This document shows, piece by piece, positions 13,892-22,399 of a stretch of 28,058 nucleotides of DNA. Each line of letters begins with the position of its first letter. Position 1 is the first letter of the stretch. The notes beneath the pieces were generated by a model, which saw only the letters and a program-made list of their open reading frames with translations, searched no databases and was not told where the DNA came from. The stretch covers positions 1 to 28,058 of the IMG/VR virus record IMGVR_UViG_3300037189_028204; one strand, written 5' to 3'. The position numbers were made by a program, and so were the translations under genes. Source of the stretch: a virus.

Positions 13892-14793
13892 TGGCGCGCC
13901 CGCTCAACCCCGACGAACTCGCGAAGGTCAAGGACCTCATCCGGCAGAACTTCGTCGTGCTGGCGATCCGGCTGTACGGCGCCGACTCGATCCCGAAGGA
14001 ACTGCTCGACGAGGCGGTCGCCGCAGGCAAGATCACGCAGGCGATGATCGACTCCCTTGGCCGGGGGGCCGCCGGCAACGCATACCTTCTCGGCTACGAG
14101 CAGCACGCGCACCCCGCCCAGGTCGCCAACGTCCGACCCGAGGAGTTCGAGCAGCGCGCCGATCGCATCCACGACGACCTGTCGGACTGGGAGCGGCGGA
14201 TGGCGAAGCAGGCGCGCATGAAGGGGGCGCAGCTCATCGTGGGCCTGGGCAACGAGGTGGCCGACGACTTCACCACGACGGTCATCAACTCCGACAACGA
14301 GCAGGCCCGCGAGGCCCGTCGGGTGATCGCCGAGGAGACGGCCAGCGCCATCGAGGCGCGGGAGTCGTGGCGCCGGCTGCGCGGCACCCTGGGCGAGAAG
14401 CTCGGCGAGGACTGGGCGCGCGATCTACACCGCATCGCCGCGACCGAGATCCAGGCGGCGGTGAACGCGGGCATCGCCGACGCCATCGAGGAAGACGAGG
14501 GGCACGAGGCCCTGGTGGCGGTGATCCCCAACCCGGACGCATGCGAGGTCTGCCTCGGCTTCTACACCCGCGCCGGAAAACCGCGGATCTTCAAGCTCGC
14601 CGACCTGCCGCCGCATGGGGTCAATCACAAGAAGCCGAAGTCGCAGTGGGTGCCGTGTCTGCCTCCAAGTCATCCGTTTTGCGCGTGTAGTCTTACAGCG
14701 GTTCCCGACGGCTGGACCTTCGACGACGACTGGGTGTTGCGTCCCCCGCCGACCGCGCCGGTCATCCCGCAGCAGATCTCCGAGGATCTGTGA
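13891..14793 (+). CDS. Minor head protein, SPP1 gp7/Mu gpF-like (phage head morphogenesis)
   Basis: Encodes 300 residues from ATG 13891 (TGATG overlap). Residues about 180-200 (DLHRIAATEIQAAVNAGIAD) correspond to the conserved A.TE...A.N.G helix of head morphogenesis proteins. The C-terminal zinc-like cluster follows: NPDACEVCLGF near residue 215, then PKSQWVPCLPPSHPFCACSL, the usual HP.C.C ending. In SPP1 gp7 binds the portal and aids DNA delivery, while gpF of Mu acts in head assembly. In other phages this family is often fused to toxin or ADP-ribosyltransferase domains; here the fused-type domains sit in separate downstream genes. Confidence 0.85.
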   Translation: MARPLNPDELAKVKDLIRQNFVVLAIRLYGADSIPKELLDEAVAAGKITQAMIDSLGRGAAGNAYLLGYEQHAHPAQVANVRPEEFEQRADRIHDDLSDWERRMAKQARMKGAQLIVGLGNEVADDFTTTVINSDNEQAREARRVIAEETASAIEARESWRRLRGTLGEKLGEDWARDLHRIAATEIQAAVNAGIADAIEEDEGHEALVAVIPNPDACEVCLGFYTRAGKPRIFKLADLPPHGVNHKKPKSQWVPCLPPSHPFCACSLTAVPDGWTFDDDWVLRPPPTAPVIPQQISEDL

Positions 14794-16451
14794 TGCTCCG
14801 CCTGCTCATCGTCCCGCCCGCTCCGCTGAGAAAGTCCGACCCGAAGCCCCCGCCCGGCTTCCACGCGGCTCCCGGATCGAAGCACGGCGGTTGGACGGAC
14901 GGGCAGGGGCGCTACTGGTATCCGGGGCATGTGGGGCAGGTGCAGGCGGTGCCGCCCGGCAAGGGCGCCGCGGAGGCGCTGGACGTCCACGGTTCGGGCC
15001 CGGCCGGCAGCGTCTTCGCGATCAGTTCGCACCCGGCCGTGGCGCAGCCGAAGCGCACGGCGCTCGTCCACCTGCCCACGGGGCGCGTGCTCGGGCAGAT
15101 CCAGGGCCAGTCCGCGGCGATGTCCGCGGTCGAGGCGCTGCACGACAAGCACTCGGAGTTCGGCGCCGACAAGGCCGTCGGCGGGTTCCTCGACGCGAAG
15201 GACTACGCGTCGGCGAAGAGCACGATCGCCACGGCGACCGCGGCGCCCCACGTCTCGATGCCGAAGAAGCAGCCCACGGCAGCGCCCGCGTCAGCGCCGC
15301 CCCCGGTCGCCGCTGAGCCTGCGTCGCCGGCGACGATGACCAAGGTGGGCGACAAGCCGGGCGGGGCGTCCCCCGGATCCGTCGTCGCCATCACCGGGCG
15401 GTCGGGCAACTGGCTGCTCAAGCCCGAGGGGCCCGTCAAGGTCACGGCCGAGGCGGCGGGCTCGCAGCTCGCGGCCCTGGTGCTCGGGGCCGGCAACGTG
15501 AACGTGGCGGAGGTGGTCCCGCTCGAGGGCGTGGCCGACGAGCTCGCGCACGGGTTCACCCAGGGCACCGTGCAGCAGATGATGCCCCACGCGGGCGCGC
15601 TGCCGAAGTCGGGGCCCGGCCTCGCCGCGCTCAGCCACGACGACCACGCCGAGCTGCTGGCCTCACACGTTGCGAACTGGCTCGTGGCGGATCACGACGC
15701 CCACGGCGGGCAGTACCTCCGCAAGCCCGACGGGAACGGGCTGCTCAAGATCGACTTCGCGCAGGCCTTCAAACATCTGGGCGACGACAAGCTCGACACG
15801 AGCTACCACCCCAACGCGAAGTTCGGCGAGGCGCAGCCAGCGCCGATCCAGGTGATGGCCGCGTTCGAGGCGGGCAAGATCCCGCTCGACTTCAACGACC
15901 CCCGCATTTTGAAGGCGGTCGAGGCGGCCGAGGCCATCCCCGACGCCACCATCGAGCAGCTCGTTAAGCCCTACGCCGACGCTTCGTCCCAGGCGTTCGG
16001 CAAGTCGGCGGCCGGCATCGTGGCCGCGGTCGTCGCCCGGAAGAAGAGCGTCCGCGCCGACTTCGAGGACTGGTTCTCGCGCGCGCTGACGAAGCGCATG
16101 GGCCAGCCCATCGCGTTCAAGTTCGGGGCACCGCCGGTGGCGAAGTCGTTCCGCTTCACCTTCGCGGCCGGGCTGCTGAAGGCGACCCGCGAGACGGGCG
16201 TGGCACCGCTGCCCGAGGATGCGATCGTGGCCGAGGACGGCAGCCTCACCGAACGGGGCGAGGACCTGCTCGAGTCGTTCGCGCGCCTGGTGCAGTCGCG
16301 CCATCCCGACGCCCCGACCAACCGGGCGGCCGTGGCCCTGGACGACGATCTGGGCCCGGTGCTCCAGCGCCTCGCCCTGGCGGGCGACATCGTGGACGAC
16401 GTGTTGTCCGACGTCTCGGCGCGCCGCGCCGTGGGGAGGATCGCGGCATGA
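14793..16451 (+). CDS. PI3/4-kinase/HipA-fold kinase-like head-cluster protein
   Basis: Encodes 552 residues from ATG 14793 (TGATG overlap; a GTG at 14790 is immediately upstream). N-terminus MLRLLIVPPAPLRKSD resembles the start of the 1289-residue protein. GSKHGGWTDGQGRYWYPG near residue 30 is a diverged relative of the GPxGG module. Residues about 90-150 share AL(V)VHLPTGR...GGFLDAKDYASAK with the metalloprotease. From about 195 a kinase fold follows: GNWLLK210P (ATP-binding Lys), AD300HDAH304GGQ307YL (catalytic loop; canonical D.H..N has Asn where Gln stands) and KID321FAQAF (metal-binding Asp). It may phosphorylate a protein or lipid in the infected host. The Asn-to-Gln change may reduce activity. 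Confidence 0.75.
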   Translation: MLRLLIVPPAPLRKSDPKPPPGFHAAPGSKHGGWTDGQGRYWYPGHVGQVQAVPPGKGAAEALDVHGSGPAGSVFAISSHPAVAQPKRTALVHLPTGRVLGQIQGQSAAMSAVEALHDKHSEFGADKAVGGFLDAKDYASAKSTIATATAAPHVSMPKKQPTAAPASAPPPVAAEPASPATMTKVGDKPGGASPGSVVAITGRSGNWLLKPEGPVKVTAEAAGSQLAALVLGAGNVNVAEVVPLEGVADELAHGFTQGTVQQMMPHAGALPKSGPGLAALSHDDHAELLASHVANWLVADHDAHGGQYLRKPDGNGLLKIDFAQAFKHLGDDKLDTSYHPNAKFGEAQPAPIQVMAAFEAGKIPLDFNDPRILKAVEAAEAIPDATIEQLVKPYADASSQAFGKSAAGIVAAVVARKKSVRADFEDWFSRALTKRMGQPIAFKFGAPPVAKSFRFTFAAGLLKATRETGVAPLPEDAIVAEDGSLTERGEDLLESFARLVQSRHPDAPTNRAAVALDDDLGPVLQRLALAGDIVDDVLSDVSARRAVGRIAA

Positions 16452-16642
16452 AGGTGTTCGACGACGACGGCATGTTCACGCCCGAGGCGGAGGCGCTCGT
16501 GCGGAAGTACGCGGCCGCGGTCGTCGAAGGCGACGACGACGATCGGTCGGAAGCGCGTGACGCGGCGCCCGAGCCGGTGCGCCACGTCCTCGACGATCTC
16601 GACGTCTCGATGGCCCTGGCCCTGTACCTCGCGGAGGTGTGA
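16448..16642 (+). CDS. Small acidic protein (64 aa)
   Basis: ATG 16448 overlaps the kinase gene stop (ATGA), and its own TGA overlaps the next start (TGATG). The product is strongly acidic (DDDGMFTPEAEALVRKY, EGDDDDRSEARD) with a hydrophobic C-terminal helix (VSMALALYLAEV). Unknown; possibly an accessory or antidote-like partner of the adjacent large proteins, but nothing in the sequence proves this. Confidence 0.6.
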   Translation: MKVFDDDGMFTPEAEALVRKYAAAVVEGDDDDRSEARDAAPEPVRHVLDDLDVSMALALYLAEV

Positions 16643-19600
16643 TGTTCCGGCTGCTGCTGCCCACCGGCCTCCAGAAGTCGAGCGGGAAGCTCGGCGTGAT
16701 CGCCATCGGCCCGAAGGGCGGTCAGATCGTGGGGTACGCCCACGGCGACATGAAGAAGCCCATCTACGCGGGATCGGCGGCCGCGGCGAAGCTGGCGCAG
16801 GCCCAGGGGCACAAGGGCGAGGCGGCGGCCGGGACGTTCGGCCTGGCCGAGTGGCTCGACGCGCTCACCAGCAACTATGGCCTCGCGGTGCAGCACCACG
16901 CCGGCGACGCGGCAACCATCACCAGCCCGACGACTCCGCACGCGATCGTGCTCGCGCAGGCCTCCATGCCGGGGGCGCACTTCGGCGCGCTCCAGGAGAC
17001 GGCGAGCGGCTGGGCTGCGACGGCCACGTTCAAGCCGGGCACCAAGGACGAAGCGGCCGCGGGCGGCAAGCAGTCGCTGGTGCATCAGGGCGGGCTGAAG
17101 CCGCCGGGCTGGCCGGACAGCGTCCCGCCGCCGGGCACGGTCATCAAACGCTCGGCCGGTGGTCACACCTACCTGCTGACGATCTCGGCGGGCGCCGACG
17201 GGAAGACGCCGCGCTACCTCGTGACCGCGCCGCCCGGCGCCCCGCTGTTCGCCTTCACCTCGACGGCCCAGGGCGGCATCGTCAAGGGCACGATCGGGCA
17301 CCCGGATCTGTCGGTCACGGTGGCGTTCGACACGCACACCGCCGCGGCGGTGGCCATCGTCGGCCCGAAGGTCTCGGCCGAGGGCGTCGGGCAGATCAAA
17401 TGCACCTCGGGCCCGAACTGGTGGGGCTGGTGGGCCGAGGCGGGCAAGACCGCGCCGATCTCCACGGCGGCCGGGCAGGACACGCCCCCGGACTGGCTGG
17501 CGAAGCAGCCGGAGACGGGCGTGCTGACGCCGGATGCGGCGCTCTCCAGCGGCGTCTTCGGCAAGGTTTGGCCGTCCGGCGTTGCCCCCGCGTCGCCAGC
17601 CCCCGCCGATCTGCCGCCCCCCGAGCCCGTTGCAGATCTCCCGCCCGCGCCCGAGTCGCTCTCGCCGCCGGCGAAGCCGTGGCCGGATGGCGCGGCTCCC
17701 GTCGGTGGCTCGCACACCTTCGGGCTCCACGGCCACCAGGTCAGCGTCGAGGTGGTGGACGCAGGCGTCGCGCCCGGCTACGTCGTGACGGTGCCATCCG
17801 ATCCGGCGGACGTGGGGCACTTCTACGGCTCCCTCGAGGACCTCAAGCTGCACCTCGACGCGGTGGCCGGTGGTGAGCCGGAGTCGGATGGGAGCCTGCC
17901 GACGTTCCTGACGGGTGAGCAGATCCAGGCGGCGCTCGGCGGCGCCCCGGCCCCGGCGGAGGAACCGGCTGCGCCGGCCGCGCCCGAGCCGGAGCCCGCG
18001 GTGCCGTCGCCACCTTCGCCCGAACCTCCACCCGCGGCGGGCCCAGCCGCCCACCCAGGCTGGTCGAAGCTGCCGTCCGGTGTGTCGCACGGGTTCAGCT
18101 CGCAGAAGGCGCTGAAGCCCGGCAAGGCCCCGGAGAACAAGGGCAAGCTGGCGGTGCTGACGGTGGTGTCGGGCGCCGACGGCGCGCCGAAGTACCAGGT
18201 CACGCTCCCCGAGGGCGGGGCGCTCTACAACGACCCGGACACGGGCAAGCTGATGCCCGCCCCGAAGGTGTTGGCGCCCGGCGAGAGCGCAACGTTCTCC
18301 AGCTCCACGACGGCGGCCGAGGCGCTGATGAACGCCCCGAGCACGGGGTTCATCTTCTGGGGAATGAAGCCGGGGAAGTCTGGGAAGCTGGAGGCTGTGG
18401 TCCTGCCGCCGGCAGCCCCGCCGCCGTCTGCGCCCCCGGTGCCGCCCCCGGCGGAGGCATCGCCCATCACCACCCCGGAGCCGACCCCCGAGCCCGAGCC
18501 CGAGATCCCCGCGGCGCCTGCGCCCCCCGCGAAGAAGAAGTCGAAGAAGAAGGCCGCGGTCGAGCCCCCCGCCGCCGCCACCGCGAAGCCGAGCGGGTGG
18601 GCGGCCTGGCTGGCGAAGCACCCCGGCACAGCGACGTCCGAGTGGCTCGACGAAGCCCCGGCCGGCACGGCCATCCCGGCGGTCGGTGGTGGCCACGTAT
18701 GGAAGTCGGTGGCCGGCGGCTGGGTGGACACCAGCGGCGCGCCCGCATCTCCGGATCTGACCTCGGCCACCCCGGACGGGATCGCGGCTGCCGAGGGCGT
18801 GGGCCCCGACGGCATGAAGCACGCGACCGGGACGAAGTTCGTCTGGGCGTCGACCTCGAAGACCGCCGGCTCGGAGCTCTACAACGACCTGCTCAAGGCG
18901 TTCCCCGGCGCCATCATGGAGGCGAACACGCAGACGGCGAAGGGCGTGCCGCTGCCGCCGAACGTCTACAAGGTGCAGTTCCCGCTCACGCTGCTCCCGT
19001 CGAGCGTGGACGCCTCGGACAAGGCCGCGGTGAAGGCCTACGTCGAGGGCGTGGTCCTGCCGCTGCTGCCGAAGTACGGGTTCAAGCCCTTCACGAAGGA
19101 GCTGTGCAACCACGTCGGCGGCACGAACGCCTTCGCGAACATCACGGGCGACGCGGACGCGATCGTCGCGGTCGAGACCAGCATGCAGGCGATCCCGCCG
19201 GCTGCCACCGGCACGAACGCCCACATGCTGCACGACGAGGCGATGTTCTCGGCGGGCACGCCATGGCACGGCCACGGCATCGACCTCGACGGTGGGCTCA
19301 TCCGCGATCAGTACGCCTCGGTGACGAAGCGAAAGGGCGGTGCCCGCGAGGTTCGGTTCAAGCTGACGCCCTGGGGGGCCGCGGCCGTTGGTGCGAAGCT
19401 CGCCGGTGCTCCGGCGGGGGCGTGGGACCTGGGCGGCGGAAACTTCGACCCCAAGGCGGGCGAGGTGGACGCCATCGGCCTCGTGCATCACACCACGCCG
19501 ACGAAGGTGCTCTCCGGGCCGGGCTGGACGGCGCACTTCTCCACCGACTCCACCTGGGCGATGCAGCACGCGGTCAAGGTCGACGTGGAGCCCGGCAACC

Positions 19601-20511
19601 CCGTGGCGGCCGCGATGGCGGAACTCGCCGAGCAGCTCGGCATGCCGCAGATCGCGGTGCCCCCCGGCGACGAAGACCGCGAGCACATGAAGCTGCGCAA
19701 GCTGCTCTGGAACGTCTCGCCGAAGAAGCACAACGAGCTGTTCGGCAAGCTGGGCGACACGCCGTCCCCGCCCCCGAGCAGCGCAGATCTGCGCGTCGCG
19801 CTGAAGGCCGCCGGCCTGCCCCTGGAGCAAATCGACAAGGCCGAGGTCGTGTCCATCGGCTCCGGGCACCGCACCGTGCGGATTCAGGACGGACAGTCCT
19901 TCATCGACAAGGGCATCCACGGCCTCTACCACAACTGGTACTCGAGCGACGCGAAGGACCTGGCACGCAAGCTGGCCTCGGGCGGCAACGTGGCGACGGC
20001 GCAGCGCTGGAAGACGGGCATGGGCGGGTACGGGCAGTCGTCGCCGTCGGACATGGCCAGCGGCGGCGCGGACTACGTGTTCCACTACGCCTTCCGGGCC
20101 GACAAGGACTCGGCCTTCTCCGGGCTCAGCGCGGGGCATGGCCTGCACATCGTCACGGGCGCCGAGACGCTCGAGCGAGCGGACTGGCACTCGTGCCCGC
20201 ACGACAACTATGGCAGCACGATCAACGACAGCTTCTCGGACCGGAAGCCGCGAGCGACCGCGCTGAACACGCACAAGGCCGGCTCGGGCGAGGTCATGGT
20301 GCAAAACCAGGTGGCTCTCGATGACATCCGGGCCATCGTCTGCAACACGGCGAAAAAGCGGCAGGACGCGATCTCCGAGTTCAAGTCGCTGGGCGTACAC
20401 ACCATCGGCGGTCGCCCGGTCGAGGAAGTCGTGGTAACCTCACACGCTGAGGCCGGGGCGCTTGTGAAGGCGTCCTGGGCCGCGACGATCCAGGCCAGGA
20501 GCCAGCCGTGA
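16642..20511 (+). CDS. Giant multidomain head-cluster protein with GPKGG module, beta repeats and toxin-like C-terminus
   Basis: Encodes 1289 residues; ATG 16642 (GGAGG at 16633-16637) is preferred over the GTG at 16639. The shared module is at residues 22-40 (IGPKGGQIVGYAHGDMKKPI, then YAGS). Three related beta segments follow near residues 183, 370 and 510 (GADGKTPRYLVTAPPG, APGYVVTVPSDPADVGHFYG, GADGAPKYQVTLPEGG), joined by long Pro/Ala/Glu linkers with a KKKSKKK patch. The C-terminal ~170 residues (GNVATAQRWKTGMGGYGQSS, ASGGADYVFHYAFR, SGEVMVQNQVALDDIRAIV) resemble toxin/ADP-ribosyltransferase-like ends of phage head-associated proteins from memory, with EVMV as candidate Glu strand; this is tentative. 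Likely a virion-packaged effector. Confidence 0.75.
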   Translation: MFRLLLPTGLQKSSGKLGVIAIGPKGGQIVGYAHGDMKKPIYAGSAAAAKLAQAQGHKGEAAAGTFGLAEWLDALTSNYGLAVQHHAGDAATITSPTTPHAIVLAQASMPGAHFGALQETASGWAATATFKPGTKDEAAAGGKQSLVHQGGLKPPGWPDSVPPPGTVIKRSAGGHTYLLTISAGADGKTPRYLVTAPPGAPLFAFTSTAQGGIVKGTIGHPDLSVTVAFDTHTAAAVAIVGPKVSAEGVGQIKCTSGPNWWGWWAEAGKTAPISTAAGQDTPPDWLAKQPETGVLTPDAALSSGVFGKVWPSGVAPASPAPADLPPPEPVADLPPAPESLSPPAKPWPDGAAPVGGSHTFGLHGHQVSVEVVDAGVAPGYVVTVPSDPADVGHFYGSLEDLKLHLDAVAGGEPESDGSLPTFLTGEQIQAALGGAPAPAEEPAAPAAPEPEPAVPSPPSPEPPPAAGPAAHPGWSKLPSGVSHGFSSQKALKPGKAPENKGKLAVLTVVSGADGAPKYQVTLPEGGALYNDPDTGKLMPAPKVLAPGESATFSSSTTAAEALMNAPSTGFIFWGMKPGKSGKLEAVVLPPAAPPPSAPPVPPPAEASPITTPEPTPEPEPEIPAAPAPPAKKKSKKKAAVEPPAAATAKPSGWAAWLAKHPGTATSEWLDEAPAGTAIPAVGGGHVWKSVAGGWVDTSGAPASPDLTSATPDGIAAAEGVGPDGMKHATGTKFVWASTSKTAGSELYNDLLKAFPGAIMEANTQTAKGVPLPPNVYKVQFPLTLLPSSVDASDKAAVKAYVEGVVLPLLPKYGFKPFTKELCNHVGGTNAFANITGDADAIVAVETSMQAIPPAATGTNAHMLHDEAMFSAGTPWHGHGIDLDGGLIRDQYASVTKRKGGAREVRFKLTPWGAAAVGAKLAGAPAGAWDLGGGNFDPKAGEVDAIGLVHHTTPTKVLSGPGWTAHFSTDSTWAMQHAVKVDVEPGNPVAAAMAELAEQLGMPQIAVPPGDEDREHMKLRKLLWNVSPKKHNELFGKLGDTPSPPPSSADLRVALKAAGLPLEQIDKAEVVSIGSGHRTVRIQDGQSFIDKGIHGLYHNWYSSDAKDLARKLASGGNVATAQRWKTGMGGYGQSSPSDMASGGADYVFHYAFRADKDSAFSGLSAGHGLHIVTGAETLERADWHSCPHDNYGSTINDSFSDRKPRATALNTHKAGSGEVMVQNQVALDDIRAIVCNTAKKRQDAISEFKSLGVHTIGGRPVEEVVVTSHAEAGALVKASWAATIQARSQP

Positions 20512-20918
20512 TCACAGCCAAGCCCCAGCACGCCGCGCTGAACGCCGCCCTCGCCGCCCACCGCCTGTGGGTCATCGAGGGACTGCCGCTCGGCCCGATG
20601 GTGGCGATCTCGCCCCAGGCCGGCAGCCTCGACGGTGGCGACACGCCCGAGCCGCACCCGGACGTCGACAGGGATCACCTCGTCTTCTGCGACGGCGGCC
20701 GCGACCGCAACCCGATGTGCGAGGGGCTGGCGCTGGCGGAGGGCTGCGTCACGTTCACCGCGCCGCACTGGGCAGGCGAGGTCGCGCTGAAGCTGCGGCC
20801 CCTCGATCTGGCGCTGGCGAAGCAGATGGGCATGAAGCCGAGCGGCATCGACCTGGTCGACCTGGAGCCCGGCGTCACCGAGCACGAGGACGTCTTCGAC
20901 GGGCTGTTCCCGCGGTGA
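20508..20918 (+). CDS. Unknown 136-aa protein
   Basis: Starts at 20508 with ATGA-type overlap (GTGATCACA: GTG start sharing the TGA of the giant gene) and ends overlapping the next GTG (GTGA). Residues include LWVIEGLPLGPMVAISPQAG and LALAEGCVTFTAPHWAGEVA, a compact globular protein with no export signal. The last third (DLVDLEPGVTEHEDVFDGLF) is acidic. No family recognised. Tight coupling on both sides suggests it works with one of the two neighbouring large proteins, perhaps as chaperone or immunity partner, which is inference. Confidence 0.7.
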   Translation: MITAKPQHAALNAALAAHRLWVIEGLPLGPMVAISPQAGSLDGGDTPEPHPDVDRDHLVFCDGGRDRNPMCEGLALAEGCVTFTAPHWAGEVALKLRPLDLALAKQMGMKPSGIDLVDLEPGVTEHEDVFDGLFPR

Positions 20919-22396
20919 GCCAGGCGGTCGTCAAGATCGGCCCCCACGGCGGCAAGATCGTGGGCTTCCACAACGGCAAGCCCATCTACCTGAGCGAGGG
21001 CACAGCACCGGGCGGCACGCACGACTCGGCCGCAGCCGCCCACGGGTCACCAGCGCACGCCGCGCAGATCGCGGGGCTCCAGGTGGGCACGCACCCCACG
21101 CAGCACGACATGGTGCAGGTGGCCTGGAAGCCGGCGAGCGCCGCGGGCGCTTCGTGGCTGTCGACGCACCCGCTGCCCGAGGGCGCGCGGCATGTGTCGA
21201 CCCCTGCGGCCAGCATCGCGCTGGTCCCGAAGTCATGGGCGCATGCCCCTGCGACCCCGCCAGCCCTGGCCGCAGCCGGCGTCGAGGCCGTGGACAAGGC
21301 CACGCTGAAGAACCCCGTGACGAAGTGGGTCGACTCCCCCCGGCACCCGGTCACCGTGAACGGCGTCGCCGGCGAGCTCGTCGGCTGGGAGGTCACGGGC
21401 GCGCCGCCGCAGAAGACCGGGCGGCTGGTGGTGATGACGCCGGGCCCGAGCCGCCTGGGCGGCATCCTGGCGGCCTACGACCAGGACCAGGTCACGCCGA
21501 CGAAGGCCGAGGCGCACGCGCCGTGGCAGGGTGAGCGCGTGCGCGTCTGGAAGTCCGCCGCGGCGACCGAGGTGGTCAACAAGCTCCTGGCCGGCGCGGC
21601 GCCTGGCCTGGGCGGCAAGACGCGCATGCAGGTCATCGAGGCGCTTCAGAGCGGCGGGATCCCGACCTACCCGATGGGTGGGTTCGTGCGCGACGCGCTC
21701 CAGGGCAAGGACTCGAAGGACATCGACCTGAGCATGGGCGGCGACTGGACCGAGATCGTGTCGGTCGCCTCGAAGAAGAAGATCGCCTACACGCCGCCGG
21801 GCGGCGGAGGCCTCGTCTCGTTCGGGAAGAAGGACGGCACCGGCCCGCCGCTGGAGGGCAAGGCCATCATGGGCCTCAACGCCGATCGCCACGCGCTCGC
21901 CCCGTCCGCTCCCGTCACCACGGACGCGGACCTCGAGGCCGAGTGCATCTACGGCGACTTCACCTCGGGCCGGCTCTGGTACGACACGGTCAACGAGACG
22001 ATCATCGACCCCACGGGCCACGGCGTCGAGGACGCGCTCAACCATGTGTTGCGCATCCCCGTACCGAAGGAGCAGTGGGGCGACTGGGCAGCAGGCAGCC
22101 CGGACAAGATCTGGCGCTACTGGAAGTTCACCGCGCGCGACGAAAAGCCCGCCGACGAGGAGACACGGCAGTTCTTCATCTCGAAGGCGCAGGAAGTGTT
22201 CGCACCCGGCGCGTCGGTCTGGACCGCGCCGCACAACCTGCGCGTGCGCCTCCAGAAGGGCGTGCTCGACGGAGACTTCGGCAGCGCCGGTCAGGTGAAG
22301 CTCGACGCGTTCAAGACCGCGGTGGTGTCTGATCTGGGCGAGGCGTTCTGGGACGCGCACTGGAAGCCGCACGTCCCCCACGGCATGAAGGGGTGA
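20915..22396 (+). CDS. CCA-adding enzyme/poly(A) polymerase-like nucleotidyltransferase with N-terminal GPHGG module
   Basis: Encodes 493 residues from GTG 20915. The shared module is the very N-terminus (VVKIGPHGGKIVGFHNGKPI, then Y). After a linker domain, residues 253-272 read PMGGFVRDALQGKDSKDIDL, the class II nucleotidyltransferase signature (GG.VRD.L.G....D.D.) with D269 and D271 as metal ligands. Further CCA-enzyme-like motifs follow in order: GDFTSGRLWYD (348-), ETIIDPTGHGVEDALNHVLR (361-) and IWRYWKFTAR (398-). Such enzymes add CCA or A-tails to RNA 3' ends. The canonical RRD..N.A residues are changed to YGD..SGRL, so substrate choice may differ. It may act on tRNA or mRNA of the host after injection. 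Confidence 0.8.
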   Translation: MSQAVVKIGPHGGKIVGFHNGKPIYLSEGTAPGGTHDSAAAAHGSPAHAAQIAGLQVGTHPTQHDMVQVAWKPASAAGASWLSTHPLPEGARHVSTPAASIALVPKSWAHAPATPPALAAAGVEAVDKATLKNPVTKWVDSPRHPVTVNGVAGELVGWEVTGAPPQKTGRLVVMTPGPSRLGGILAAYDQDQVTPTKAEAHAPWQGERVRVWKSAAATEVVNKLLAGAAPGLGGKTRMQVIEALQSGGIPTYPMGGFVRDALQGKDSKDIDLSMGGDWTEIVSVASKKKIAYTPPGGGGLVSFGKKDGTGPPLEGKAIMGLNADRHALAPSAPVTTDADLEAECIYGDFTSGRLWYDTVNETIIDPTGHGVEDALNHVLRIPVPKEQWGDWAAGSPDKIWRYWKFTARDEKPADEETRQFFISKAQEVFAPGASVWTAPHNLRVRLQKGVLDGDFGSAGQVKLDAFKTAVVSDLGEAFWDAHWKPHVPHGMKG

Positions 22397-22399
22397 CGG

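Noticed and set aside
16246-20400. 1384-codon open frame on the minus strand
   Set aside because: Antisense to the giant protein, no domain, shadow-type composition.
20915-22396. Bacterial host gene pcnB/cca
   Set aside because: The N-terminal GPHGG module, altered RNA-binding motifs and placement amid phage genes argue for a phage gene rather than host sequence.
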